Shown here: positions 53,416 to 62,399 of the stretch, piece by piece
Position numbering within the stretch: the first letter of the stretch is position 1
How the letters are laid out: every line of letters starts with the position of its first letter
Assembly (NCBI GenBank): GCA_944387095.1
Contig: CALXDP010000007.1
Span: 1-64,000, forward strand
DNA: 64,000 nt
Direction: 5' to 3'
Source of the DNA: an uncultured Oscillospiraceae bacterium
GTDB taxonomy: Bacteria > Bacillota > Clostridia > Oscillospirales > Oscillospiraceae
Notes under the pieces: generated by a model
Told to the model about the DNA's origin: nothing
Seen by the model: only the letters and a program-made list of their open reading frames with translations
Database searches by the model: none
Translations under genes and position numbers: made by a program

Positions 53416-54992
53416 AGAATACGACTGAATTTACTCACATCCCCAAGGACATGTTTGAGTTTGTCAACCACGGGGAACGGATTTCTGACAAGAAGTTCGA
53501 GGACAAGCCCATCGGCTACTTCAAGGACGCCTGGATCCGCTTCTGCAAGAACAAGGCGTCCATCGTGGCTGCTGTCATCATCCTGTGTATCCTGGCGTTT
53601 GCCTTTATCGCGCCTCTGGCCATTACTACCCACAACGCCACTTTCATGGACACCTACTACTCCCGCAAGCCCCCCCGCAACGAGCTGCTGAGCAACATCG
53701 GTATTGCCGACGGTGGCACCAACCGGGACTTCTCCGAGCAGGGTATCGTCAAGGCCGTCGCCGTGGGCATGGGCGCCGAGGACCACGATGGCTCCGGCAC
53801 TGTGACTCTGGAGGAGGGCATGGCCAGTGAGTACCAGCCCATTCTGGACATCATGGGCAGCCGTGAGGTCAGCGAGATCCGGGGCGTTCCCCCCAGAACC
53901 ATTTACAGCGCCAGGATTGAGAACTACCTGGAAGTGGGCTTTCTGTACCTGAGCATTCCCCAGTCCCAGTACTATCAGATTTTGGAGTGGCAGGAGGAGA
54001 CCGGCCTGCAGGTCCTCTATCCTCTGATTGCCAACAACGAGTACACTATGGATGCGGCTGACGCCAACTACTGGTACAAGATGGATAGCCGGGGCAATCC
54101 CGTGCGCACCACCGCCGGCGAGGCGGAGGTCATCGAGTACGCCGAGGGTATGGTGCTGGAGGACAACTACAGGCGGGATGAGAATGGCAACCCGGTTTAC
54201 TACGAGTACACCGGCGGCGGCAACCATGAGACCGCTCAGTTCCGGGTGCGGGTGCTGTACTACAACTATTATCAGTACCGCAACGGCTTCACCCCCCAAT
54301 ACCTGCTTGGCACCGACAGCCAGGGCTATGACCTGACCCTGCGTCTGGCCGACGGTATCAAGTTGTCTGTGCTGCTGGCCATCTGCGTGTCCGCCATCAA
54401 CCTGGTCATCGGCGCCATTTACGGCGCGGTGGAGGGTTACTACGGCGGCGCGGTGGATATGGTGATGGAACGCATCGTGGACGTGCTGGCCAACGTGCCC
54501 TTTGTGGTGGTGGCCACCCTGTTTCAGATGCATCTGGCTACCAGGGTGGGGGCCATCCCAAGCCTCTTGTTTGCCTTCGTGCTCACGGGGTGGATCTCCA
54601 CCGCTGCCCGTACCCGCACCCAGTTCTACCGATTCAAGGGGCAGGAGTACGTGCTGGCGGCCCGCACCCTGGGTGCCCGGGACCGGCGGATCATCTGGAA
54701 GCATATCTTCCCCAACTCCCTGGGCACCATCATTACTGCAAGTGCCCTGGTTATTCCCGGTGTCATCAACACCGAGAGCATGCTCAGCTACCTGGGCATC
54801 GTCAAGCTGAACACCTCTTCCGTGACCTCCCTGGGCAACCTGCTGGCGTCCGCCAGCAGCATCTGGACCAGCTATCCCCACCTGATGCTGTTTCCGGCCA
54901 TCGTGATTTCGCTGCTGATGATCTGCTTTAACCTGTTCGGCAACGGTCTGCGCGACGCGTTCAACCCGTCGCTGCGCGGTGTGGAGGAGTGA
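53412..54992 (+). CDS. Oligopeptide ABC transporter permease (OppC/DppC-type) with large extracytoplasmic insert
   Basis: 526 aa against about 300 for the family. Cytoplasmic N-terminus, first membrane segment about 50-72, then about 225 residues outside the membrane before the conserved LLGTDSQGYDLTLRLADG (normally GTDxxGRD) and the remaining five segments; EAA loop AARTLGARDRRIIWKHIFPN. The insert is Tyr/Glu/Asn-rich and contains an EF-hand-like loop, DHDGSGTVTLEE (residues 124-135, ligands at positions 1, 3, 5, 7, 9, 12). It probably contacts the enlarged binding protein (inference). Confidence 0.9.
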   Translation: MKNTTEFTHIPKDMFEFVNHGERISDKKFEDKPIGYFKDAWIRFCKNKASIVAAVIILCILAFAFIAPLAITTHNATFMDTYYSRKPPRNELLSNIGIADGGTNRDFSEQGIVKAVAVGMGAEDHDGSGTVTLEEGMASEYQPILDIMGSREVSEIRGVPPRTIYSARIENYLEVGFLYLSIPQSQYYQILEWQEETGLQVLYPLIANNEYTMDAADANYWYKMDSRGNPVRTTAGEAEVIEYAEGMVLEDNYRRDENGNPVYYEYTGGGNHETAQFRVRVLYYNYYQYRNGFTPQYLLGTDSQGYDLTLRLADGIKLSVLLAICVSAINLVIGAIYGAVEGYYGGAVDMVMERIVDVLANVPFVVVATLFQMHLATRVGAIPSLLFAFVLTGWISTAARTRTQFYRFKGQEYVLAARTLGARDRRIIWKHIFPNSLGTIITASALVIPGVINTESMLSYLGIVKLNTSSVTSLGNLLASASSIWTSYPHLMLFPAIVISLLMICFNLFGNGLRDAFNPSLRGVEE

Positions 54993-54996
54993 GCGT

Positions 54997-57183
54997 ATGA
55001 GTGAAGTTTTGGAAGTAAAAAACTTAAAAATCTCCTTCCGCACCGCCAGCGGCACCTTGAAGGCGGTACGGGATATCTCCTTCACCCTGGAAAAAGGAAA
55101 GACGCTGGCCATTGTGGGCGAGTCCGGCTCCGGTAAGTCGGTAACCTCCAAGGCCATCCTGGGCATCTTGGCTGGCAACTCCATTGTGGAGGGCGGGGAA
55201 ATCATCTATGACGGCAAGGATTTGCTGCGCATTCCCGAGGAGGAGATGTGCAAGATCCGGGGGGACCGGATCTCCATGATCTTCCAGGATCCTCTGTCTT
55301 CCCTGAACCCCATTGTGAAGATCGGCAAGCAGATCACCGAGGCCATGCTGCTCAAAAATAAGGGCAACCGCCGTGCCGCCCGGAAGGACTTCAACACCAT
55401 GCTGGCCACCCTGAAGGAGCATATGATTGCCGCCCAGGGGGAGCAGAGCAAGACAAAGGTGGAAGAGCTGATTGGGACCTTCGACAAGTTCAACATCGAG
55501 GCCATCAAGCTGGAGAACAGTTACAATGACGCGCTGCATGTGGCGGAGGAAGCGGTGTCCAAGATCGAGGACTTTCTGTTCAAGGCCGGCAGGCGCAAGG
55601 TGGACGTCAAAGGCGCGCTGAAGGAGTTTGCCGGAAAGGTGAAGCGGGTCCAGGATCCTTTTCTTACCCATGGCTTCGACTCCCGCCTGAGCCAGGCGTC
55701 GGCGGACTTGGAGCGGGTGCAGAGCAATTATCACGCACCCTCCGGGCACAAAAAGGATGGGGATGACGTACAACCCCTGCCCGAGGAGATCGAGCGCGTG
55801 CTGAACCAGACCAAGGAGCTGCTGGGGGAGCTGCTGGGCCGCACCCGCCCGGATTTCTTCCGCATCGGCTACTATAAGCTGAAAAACCCCGGTGAGGATT
55901 TGAGCGGAAAGCCGGTGGATCAGCTCAATGAGATGGCCCTGCGCTATCTGAACGACAACTTCATGTTGGAATTCATCGGCATTGAGACTGAGGCGGTGGC
56001 CCATTCCTACCACACGGCCCTGGAGAAGAAAAAGGCAGTGCTGGAACAGCTGGCCAGGGCCAAGGAGTTTTATGCCAAGGGCGGCTTTGACAAAGCCTCC
56101 GCCCGGAAGCAGTGCAGGGAGATCTCAGACCAGGTGGAAAAGACCATTGACCGTCTGGAGATTGTGAAGGACAGCACAGCTTACACCTTCCGCACCAGCC
56201 TGTCCGGCGCCATTGACAAGTACTTTGCCGCCAAGGCAAAAAACCCCAAGGAGGAGGCCCGCTTTGCCAAACAGAGCAAGAAGCGGGACACCCTCATTGC
56301 CAAGGGCAAGAACGTGGACTGGAAGGTCGTGCCCAAGGTGGTCTACGACCTGGATGAACTGAAGGCGGATATCGTCCAGGTGTTTGACCGCTTGATCCAG
56401 CATTACAACGAGTATATCGCCCAGGAATCCCAGGTGGATTTCCGGGCCAGGAGCATCGAACTGGTGGATTACTTCAAGGCGAAGGCCTCCGAGGTGGTCT
56501 ACAAGGTCACCAAAAGCATGGCCAAGGAAAAGGCGATCCAGCTCATGGAGGAAGTGGGCATTCCAGAACCCCGGGTGCGCTACTACCAGTATCCCTTTGA
56601 GTTTTCTGGCGGTATGCGCCAGCGTATTGTGATCGCCATCGCACTGGCGGCCAACCCGGATATCCTGATCTGTGACGAGCCCACCACCGCACTGGACGTG
56701 ACCATCCAGGCGCAGATCCTGGAACTGATCAACCGGCTGAAAGAGGAGCGGAACCTGTCTGTCATCTTCATCACCCATGATTTGGGCGTGGTGGCCAACA
56801 TGGCCGACGACATCGCGGTCATGTACGCCGGAAAGATCGTGGAGTACGGTACGGCGGACGATGTGTTCTATGATCCCAGGCACCCCTATACCTGGGCGCT
56901 GCTGTCCTCTATGCCCGACCTGGACACCAAGGAGAAGCTGGACGCCATTCCCGGCACGCCGCCCAATATGATCTATCCCCCGGAGGGCGACGCCTTTGCC
57001 GACCGGAACAAGTATGCCATGAAGATTGACTTCGTTCAGCAGCCGCCCCAGTTCCAGGTATCTCCCACCCACTGGGCGGCGACCTGGCTGCTTCATCCCG
57101 ACGCTCCAAAGGTGGAGCCGCCTAAGATTATCACAGACCGCATTGAGCGGATGCTGAAGAAGGCTGGAGGTGGACAGGCATGA
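54997..57183 (+). CDS. Oligopeptide ABC transporter ATPase (OppD/DppD-type) with ~390-aa helical insert
   Basis: 728 aa against about 330-350. Walker A GESGSGKS (41-48) and Q-loop MIFQDP (94-99) are normal. From about residue 121 to 510 an insert rich in Lys, Glu, Ala and Leu with long predicted helices replaces part of the helical subdomain. The standard domain resumes at [20 protein letters not shown], with signature FSGGMRQR, Walker [13 protein letters not shown] and the OppD C-terminal motif. All ATPase motifs are intact, so it should be active. ATG 54997; overlaps oppF by four bases. Confidence 0.92.
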   Translation: MSEVLEVKNLKISFRTASGTLKAVRDISFTLEKGKTLAIVGESGSGKSVTSKAILGILAGNSIVEGGEIIYDGKDLLRIPEEEMCKIRGDRISMIFQDPLSSLNPIVKIGKQITEAMLLKNKGNRRAARKDFNTMLATLKEHMIAAQGEQSKTKVEELIGTFDKFNIEAIKLENSYNDALHVAEEAVSKIEDFLFKAGRRKVDVKGALKEFAGKVKRVQDPFLTHGFDSRLSQASADLERVQSNYHAPSGHKKDGDDVQPLPEEIERVLNQTKELLGELLGRTRPDFFRIGYYKLKNPGEDLSGKPVDQLNEMALRYLNDNFMLEFIGIETEAVAHSYHTALEKKKAVLEQLARAKEFYAKGGFDKASARKQCREISDQVEKTIDRLEIVKDSTAYTFRTSLSGAIDKYFAAKAKNPKEEARFAKQSKKRDTLIAKGKNVDWKVVPKVVYDLDELKADIVQVFDRLIQHYNEYIAQESQVDFRARSIELVDYFKAKASEVVYKVTKSMAKEKAIQLMEEVGIPEPRVRYYQYPFEFSGGMRQRIVIAIALAANPDILICDEPTTALDVTIQAQILELINRLKEERNLSVIFITHDLGVVANMADDIAVMYAGKIVEYGTADDVFYDPRHPYTWALLSSMPDLDTKEKLDAIPGTPPNMIYPPEGDAFADRNKYAMKIDFVQQPPQFQVSPTHWAATWLLHPDAPKVEPPKIITDRIERMLKKAGGGQA

Positions 57184-58397
57184 GCAATCAAGACAATCAG
57201 GAGGTATTGCTCAAGGTTGAGCACCTGTGCCAGTACTTCAAGATGGGCGACTCCGAGCTGAAGGCTGTGGATGACGTCAGCTTCGACATCAAGCGGGGCG
57301 AGGTGTTTGGCCTGGTGGGTGAGTCGGGCTGCGGCAAGACCACCACGGGCCGCTCCATTATCAAGATTTACGATATTACCTCCGGCAGCATCTACTTCAA
57401 GGGCCAGCGCATCTGCGCGGGCACCCGCAGCTACCGGGACGCGATTGCCAGCGCCCGAAAGGAACTGAAAAAGCTGGGCCCCAACGACACGGCCAGGAAG
57501 GCGGAGCTGGAGAAGCGCATCGAGGCCAACCGGGAGGAGATCCGCAAGGCCCGGTATGACCACAGGCACTCCGATCAGGAGTACGCCCAGACCCTGGTGG
57601 ACAAACTGGAAAAGGAGTACGCTTCCAAGCTGGAGGAGGCCAAGAACGATCCCCAAAAGCTGGCCGAGGTGAAGAAGGAATATCAGGAGCAGCTGCGCAT
57701 TGCCAAAAAGACCAAACTGATCACCCAGATCCAGATGATTTTCCAGGATCCCATCGCCTCTCTGGATCCCCGCATGACCGTGCGGGAGACCATTGCCGAG
57801 GGCCTGGTGATCAACGGCATCCGGGATAAGGAGTACATTGATGAAAAGGTGTACGAGATCCTGGAGCTGGTGGGTCTGGTGCGGGAGCATGCCGGGCGCT
57901 ACCCCCACGAGTTTTCCGGTGGCCAGCGGCAGCGCATCGGCATTGCCCGGGCGGTCATCATGCGCCCCGATCTGCTCATTGCCGACGAGCCCATCTCCGC
58001 CCTGGATGTGTCCATCCAGGCCCAGGTCATCAACCTGCTCAATGAACTGCGCACCCGGTTGGGACTGACCATCCTGTTCATTGCCCACGACCTGTCGGTG
58101 GTCAAGTATTTCTCCGATCGAATCGGAGTGATGTACTTTGGCAAGATGGTGGAGCTGGCCCCCTCGGATGAACTGTTCGCCCATCCCCTGCATCCCTATA
58201 CCCGCTCTTTGCTGTCTGCCATCCCGCTGCCTGACCCCCGGTCGGAGAAAAAGCGGGTGCGGATCACCTACAATTCCCTGGCTGAGCACGATTACAGCGT
58301 AGATAAGCCCTCCATGCGGGAGATCCTCCCAGGGCACTTTGTGTATTGCAATAATGCGGAGGAGCTCAAGTATAAGAAGGAACTGGGACTGCTGTGA
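57180..58397 (+). CDS. Oligopeptide ABC transporter ATPase (OppF/DppF-type) with ~100-aa helical insert
   Basis: 405 aa. Walker A GESGCGKT (48-55). A charged coiled-coil-like insert spans about residues 80-178 ([37 protein letters not shown]), placed before the Q-loop ([14 protein letters not shown]), unlike its partner, where the insert follows the Q-loop. Signature [10 protein letters not shown], Walker [13 protein letters not shown] and the C-terminal [12 protein letters not shown] motif are normal. The stop overlaps the next start (GTGA). Confidence 0.92.
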   Translation: MSNQDNQEVLLKVEHLCQYFKMGDSELKAVDDVSFDIKRGEVFGLVGESGCGKTTTGRSIIKIYDITSGSIYFKGQRICAGTRSYRDAIASARKELKKLGPNDTARKAELEKRIEANREEIRKARYDHRHSDQEYAQTLVDKLEKEYASKLEEAKNDPQKLAEVKKEYQEQLRIAKKTKLITQIQMIFQDPIASLDPRMTVRETIAEGLVINGIRDKEYIDEKVYEILELVGLVREHAGRYPHEFSGGQRQRIGIARAVIMRPDLLIADEPISALDVSIQAQVINLLNELRTRLGLTILFIAHDLSVVKYFSDRIGVMYFGKMVELAPSDELFAHPLHPYTRSLLSAIPLPDPRSEKKRVRITYNSLAEHDYSVDKPSMREILPGHFVYCNNAEELKYKKELGLL

Positions 58398-58810
58398 ACG
58401 GGAAGAAGCTGCGCAATACGATATTAAAGTACGGCATTACCCTGGCGGTGGGGGCGGTCATGGCCTATGCGATGATGGAGCTGCATGGGCTGTGGGAGGC
58501 CGATGGGGCGGCGGAGCGCTACAAGATCCTGTGCGACGCGTTTACCATCCCGGGCGTGGTATTGGCGCTGAGCGCGGTGCTGGTGTTTGTGTCCAATGAA
58601 GGGATCTTTCATGGCATCACCTATGCGCTGACCTATGCGGTACGCATGCTGATTCCAGGCGCTGCCCATAAGGGTGAGCGCTATGGCGACTATGTGGAGC
58701 GTAAGCGGGAAAAAGGACCCATCAAGCATTTTGGATTTTTGGTCATTACAGGGGCCTTTTACCTGGCGCTGGCCCTGGTCTTTATGGTTCTTTTCTATAC
58801 CACACGGTAA
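58394..58810 (+). CDS. DUF3899-type membrane protein
   Basis: 138 aa with three to four hydrophobic segments (ILKYGITLAVGAVMAYAM, IPGVVLALSAVLVFVSNEG, FGFLVITGAFYLALALVFMV). VFVSNEGIFHGITYAL and DYVERKREK match the DUF3899 family, often last in clostridial operons. Begins with GTG overlapping the oppF stop, so co-expressed with the importer. Function unknown. Confidence 0.85.
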   Translation: MNGKKLRNTILKYGITLAVGAVMAYAMMELHGLWEADGAAERYKILCDAFTIPGVVLALSAVLVFVSNEGIFHGITYALTYAVRMLIPGAAHKGERYGDYVERKREKGPIKHFGFLVITGAFYLALALVFMVLFYTTR

Positions 58811-58823
58811 GCCCGCTTAAACT

Positions 58824-58879
58824 AGGACAAAAAGGGGGCCGGTATCCGCAAAAGCGGATACCGGCCCCCTTTTTGTCCT
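58824..58879. terminator. Strong bidirectional terminator
   Basis: A 26-bp perfect stem (arm AGGACAAAAAGGGGGCCGGT plus ATCCGC, AAAA loop), with TTTTT inside the descending arm on both strands. A second hairpin, AGGCAGGCGGCTCC/GGAGCCGCCTGCCT (58882-58919), lies beside it for the minus-strand operon. Confidence 0.85.
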
Positions 58880-58947
58880 ATAGGCAGGCGGCTCCATTCC
58901 AAAACGGAGCCGCCTGCCTGAAGCTTGTTCCACATGGGATCACCCCG

Positions 58948-59727
58948 TCACAAAAAGCACCGCGCCAGGTTATAGCAGCTGATGCCGGTGATGACCAGCA
59001 GCAGCCAGAAGAACAGCCGGTCCACCCCGGCGTTGCTCAGCTTTTTGCTGACGCTCCGGCCCAGGGTGCCCCCCGCGACGCCGCCCACTACCATGGCGAG
59101 GAGCACCGGCCATTCAAACGGGGGGATCGTGTCCCGCAGCAGGGTGTTGAGGAAGCTGGCACTCTGGGAAAACAGGATGACGTACAGGGAGTTGAGGGCG
59201 GCGGTCTTGGTATCCATGGAGAAGAAGTAGTAGAGTACTGCCAGGTTGATGGGGCCGCCGCCGATGCCCAAAAAGGCGGACAGCAGGCCCAGCACCAGGC
59301 CGATGGCCACGCAGGCCGCCGGGTTTTTCACGTCCCTCGTGATAATCCGGGGGCGGTTGACCGTATAGACCAGCACCCCCAGGGTGAGGACGATCATCAT
59401 CACCTGCTGGGCCACGGACACCGCGGAGCCGCCGGTGGATTGCACCAGTTCGAACAGCTCCTTGCCCACGACACCCCCCACTGCGGCACCGATGGCCAGC
59501 AGGGTCCCCCGCCGGGGCTCCACCTTTACCTCGCCGCCCCGGCTGTGGAGCATGGAGGTGATGGTCATGGCCAACACGGTACAGCCGGACAGGAAGCTCA
59601 CCGTGGCCACCGGCATGCCCGAGACGGCGTCCAGCACCGGCTTGATGATGACGCCGCCGCCCACCCCGCTGATGCCGCCAATGGTGGTGGCCAGCAGGCA
59701 GATGAGAAAACTGAACAGAATCTGCAT
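58948..59727 (-). CDS. TSUP (TauE/SafE) family transporter
   Basis: 259-aa membrane protein with about eight hydrophobic segments in two repeats. Glycine motifs TIGGISGVGGGVIIKPVL and LSAFLGIGGGPINLAVLYYF are the family signature. TSUP proteins export or import small organic or sulfur anions such as sulfite or sulfoacetate. Last in the sugar-catabolic operon, 18 bp after the phosphofructokinase, so it may move an organic acid substrate or product of that pathway (inference). Confidence 0.87.
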   Translation of the reverse strand: MQILFSFLICLLATTIGGISGVGGGVIIKPVLDAVSGMPVATVSFLSGCTVLAMTITSMLHSRGGEVKVEPRRGTLLAIGAAVGGVVGKELFELVQSTGGSAVSVAQQVMMIVLTLGVLVYTVNRPRIITRDVKNPAACVAIGLVLGLLSAFLGIGGGPINLAVLYYFFSMDTKTAALNSLYVILFSQSASFLNTLLRDTIPPFEWPVLLAMVVGGVAGGTLGRSVSKKLSNAGVDRLFFWLLLVITGISCYNLARCFL

Positions 59728-59745
59728 GGTCAGTGCCCGCCTCTC

Positions 59746-60912
59746 TCAGCGCAGGGAGGCAAATCGGATGTCACAGCCGCCCAGCAGGGGCAGGCAGTAG
59801 TCCTGAAACTCCGGCCGGATGCTGGCCCCGTCCGCCCCGATCCACTCCAGGGGGAACTTCTTCTCTGCATTGGCCACCTGCTCCAAGGGGATGAGGCAAG
59901 TCTCGCAATGGTACACTGGAGACCGGGCGGCTTCAAAGCCCACCATATAGCCGGTCTTGCCCTCCACGGCGGCGCGCGCCGCTGCGGCTCCGGCCTCCTC
60001 CGCCTCCTGACGGTCCACCGGGGAGGTGAGGGCCACGCTCACCCGGCCCAGCAGACCAGGCTTCTCCGCCCGGGATTTCAGGCTGGTCTCCGCCATAATC
60101 AGGTCAGACAGGGCCTGGGCCGCGCCGCCGGGGATCTTGTGGCCGAAGCCGTCCACCCGGCCGGTGTCGGCCACCGGGGTGCCGTCGGCGTAGTGGATGC
60201 CCTCGGACACGGTGACCAGCAGGCCCCTGCCCCTGGCCCATTTCTCCTGGACGGCGGACAGAAAGGCTTGCCTGTCAAAGTCGGTCTCAGGCAGGTAGAC
60301 CAGGTGCTCACAGGGCATCCGGTCGGCGAAGAGGGCGGAGGCGGCGGTGATCCACCCGGCGTTGCGGCCCATAAGTTCCATCACCACCACATGGATGGGC
60401 AGGGCGGAGGCGTCCAGGGCCAGTTCCAGGGCGGACACGGCGGCGTACTTGGCCGCGCTGCCAAAGCCGGGGCAGTGGTCGGTCACCGCCAGGTCGTTGT
60501 CCATGGTCTTAGGGATGCCCATGACCCGCAGTTCGTAGCCGGACTGGCAGGCCAGCTGGTAGACCTTGTGGCAGGTGTCCATGGAATCGTTGCCGCCGTT
60601 GTAGAAGAAGTAGCGGATGTTGAACTGTTTGAAGCACTCCAGCACCGCCGGATAGTCCCTGTCGGTGAGCTTGCGCCGGCAGGAGCCCAGGGCGGAGGCG
60701 GGGGTGCGGGAGAGCAGGTCCAGCTGTTCCTGGCTGACCTGCCCCAGATCCATGAGGTCCCCGGCCAGGATGCCCTCGGCGCCGAACCGGGCGCCGTAGA
60801 TGGTTTCGATCTCGCCGTGGCGTCTGGCCTCCCGAACCGCCCCCAGCAGGGAGCTGTTGATCACTGCGGTGGGGCCGCCGCCATGGGCGATGAGCATATT
60901 TCCTCTCAGCAT
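59746..60912 (-). CDS. 6-phosphofructokinase family protein, PPi-type
   Basis: 388 aa. Features: N-terminal IAHGGGPTAVINSSL, the phosphate donor loop YNGGNDSMDTCHK, and the catalytic GIPKTMDNDLAVTDHCPGFGSA, then MELMGRNAGWITAA. ATP-dependent enzymes have GGDGS and PPi-dependent ones GGDDS with a following PKT Lys; here the loop reads GGNDS with the PKT Lys present, so PPi use is likely but the Asp to Asn change is unusual. The substrate may be a sugar phosphate other than fructose 6-phosphate, given the neighbours. Confidence 0.85.
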   Translation of the reverse strand: MLRGNMLIAHGGGPTAVINSSLLGAVREARRHGEIETIYGARFGAEGILAGDLMDLGQVSQEQLDLLSRTPASALGSCRRKLTDRDYPAVLECFKQFNIRYFFYNGGNDSMDTCHKVYQLACQSGYELRVMGIPKTMDNDLAVTDHCPGFGSAAKYAAVSALELALDASALPIHVVVMELMGRNAGWITAASALFADRMPCEHLVYLPETDFDRQAFLSAVQEKWARGRGLLVTVSEGIHYADGTPVADTGRVDGFGHKIPGGAAQALSDLIMAETSLKSRAEKPGLLGRVSVALTSPVDRQEAEEAGAAAARAAVEGKTGYMVGFEAARSPVYHCETCLIPLEQVANAEKKFPLEWIGADGASIRPEFQDYCLPLLGGCDIRFASLR

Positions 60913-60927
60913 AGCGCCTGCCCCCTC

Positions 60928-62388
60928 TCACACCGTGGAAAGATCGTCGTCCTTCCTGCACAGGTGGACGGCGCCCAGCTTGAAGGTCTGGGGCAGGGCC
61001 AGAATATTGGGATTGGGGCCCACGAACTTGCGCTTGGCGTCCTCCAGGGCCTCCTCGAAGGTGGCCCGGGTCTTCAGGCCCATTCCCCGGGCGATGCCCG
61101 GCTCCTGGGCGCCCACGATGTAGATGGCGGCGGTGTTCATCTCGGCGATGTGGCCGCAGCTCATCATGGAAAAGCCGTGGAAGGGATGGAAGGCGTTGCA
61201 GAAGCGGTACTTGCGGATATACTCCTCATGGGTGGCGAAGTACTCCCCGTACCGGTCCATGTCGGGCAGGATGTTCATATAGTCGTGCTGGAACAGCTCA
61301 TACAACTCCCGGAGGTAGGGCCAGCGCTCGTCATGGAAATAGCCGTTGCAGATGGACGAGCAGAGGATGACGCAGTTTTCCTTCATCACCCGCTTGTGGC
61401 GGATGACCTGGGCGGACAGTGCCTGCATCATCTGGATGGGGTTGGTGCCCATACCGTCGCCATAGTGGAAGTCCTGGGGCATGCCGAACACCATCACGTC
61501 AAACTTCTCCTCCGCCCAGGGCACGTAGGTACGCCGGTTGGCCACCTTCCAGGACTCGGGCTGCATCACCTTGGCGTAGCCGCTGAAGATGGCGATCTGC
61601 CGGGAGTGGGTGTCCAGCACCGCGTCGCAGCAGAAGAAGGGGTGGCCCATCTTCTCCTCCATGTGCATGCCGATCTCGTCAAACTTGGTGCGCATGAGGG
61701 AGTGGCCGGACACGGGGGTGAAGTCCTCCCGGTGCATTACCTTGGGCACATGGTGGCTGGCGATGCTCCGCCAGTGGGTGATGCCGGTGGAACAGTGCTT
61801 GTAGCCCCCGGAGTAGCCCCCATAGGGGTTGCCCTGGGTATGGCCGATGAGGATGGGGATGTCGCAGTCAAAGACGTACTTGTTCATCAGCACCGGGTCG
61901 CCCCGCTGGGTGGTACCAAGGTCCACCATGTGGTTGTAGTCCTCGCTGTCGTGGCTGGTGATCTGATTGGTCCAGTAGAACTCGTTGAACAGCTCCTGGC
62001 CCAAAATCTTCTTCATCTCGGGCACGGTGGCCCGGGGATGCAGACCGTTGGAGAACAGCAGCAGGATGTCCTTTTTGTCCACCCCGGCTTCATACAGCTC
62101 ATCCAGGCAGGCCCGGATGGACACCCGGCGGTGGGCGGTGGGCTGGGTGCCCCCCTTGACAATGTCGGGGATGACGAACACCACCGTCTTGCCCGGGCCG
62201 GCCAGCTCCTTCAGGGGCTTCATGCCCAGGGGGTGGCGGATGGACTCCAGGGTGGCGGCGTACAGGCTGTCCCAGTCCTGGGGCAGGCAGGGGGGATCGG
62301 GCACGGTCTGGCCGGGGATAAAGACCTTGGTGCTGTCGGGCAGCTGGGCGCTCATCAGACCATGGCCGTATTCAAACGAGAGATTCAT
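60928..62388 (-). CDS. LarA-like nickel-pincer-nucleotide racemase/epimerase
   Basis: 486 aa, larger than lactate racemase LarA (about 425). Conserved points: GGTQPTAHRRV (substrate/nucleotide loop), NGLHPRAT (His117), HTQGN (His183), GGYSGGYKHCSTGI with Lys197 at the place of the pincer-bearing Lys, and SHH at 211-213. LarA homologues interconvert 2-hydroxy acids; several act on sugar acids. Flanked by aldolase, TIM and PFK genes, a sugar-acid epimerase is the best guess. The NPN cofactor makers LarB, LarC and LarE are not in the window. Confidence 0.8.
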   Translation of the reverse strand: MNLSFEYGHGLMSAQLPDSTKVFIPGQTVPDPPCLPQDWDSLYAATLESIRHPLGMKPLKELAGPGKTVVFVIPDIVKGGTQPTAHRRVSIRACLDELYEAGVDKKDILLLFSNGLHPRATVPEMKKILGQELFNEFYWTNQITSHDSEDYNHMVDLGTTQRGDPVLMNKYVFDCDIPILIGHTQGNPYGGYSGGYKHCSTGITHWRSIASHHVPKVMHREDFTPVSGHSLMRTKFDEIGMHMEEKMGHPFFCCDAVLDTHSRQIAIFSGYAKVMQPESWKVANRRTYVPWAEEKFDVMVFGMPQDFHYGDGMGTNPIQMMQALSAQVIRHKRVMKENCVILCSSICNGYFHDERWPYLRELYELFQHDYMNILPDMDRYGEYFATHEEYIRKYRFCNAFHPFHGFSMMSCGHIAEMNTAAIYIVGAQEPGIARGMGLKTRATFEEALEDAKRKFVGPNPNILALPQTFKLGAVHLCRKDDDLSTV

Positions 62389-62399
62389 GGCTTTTCTCC

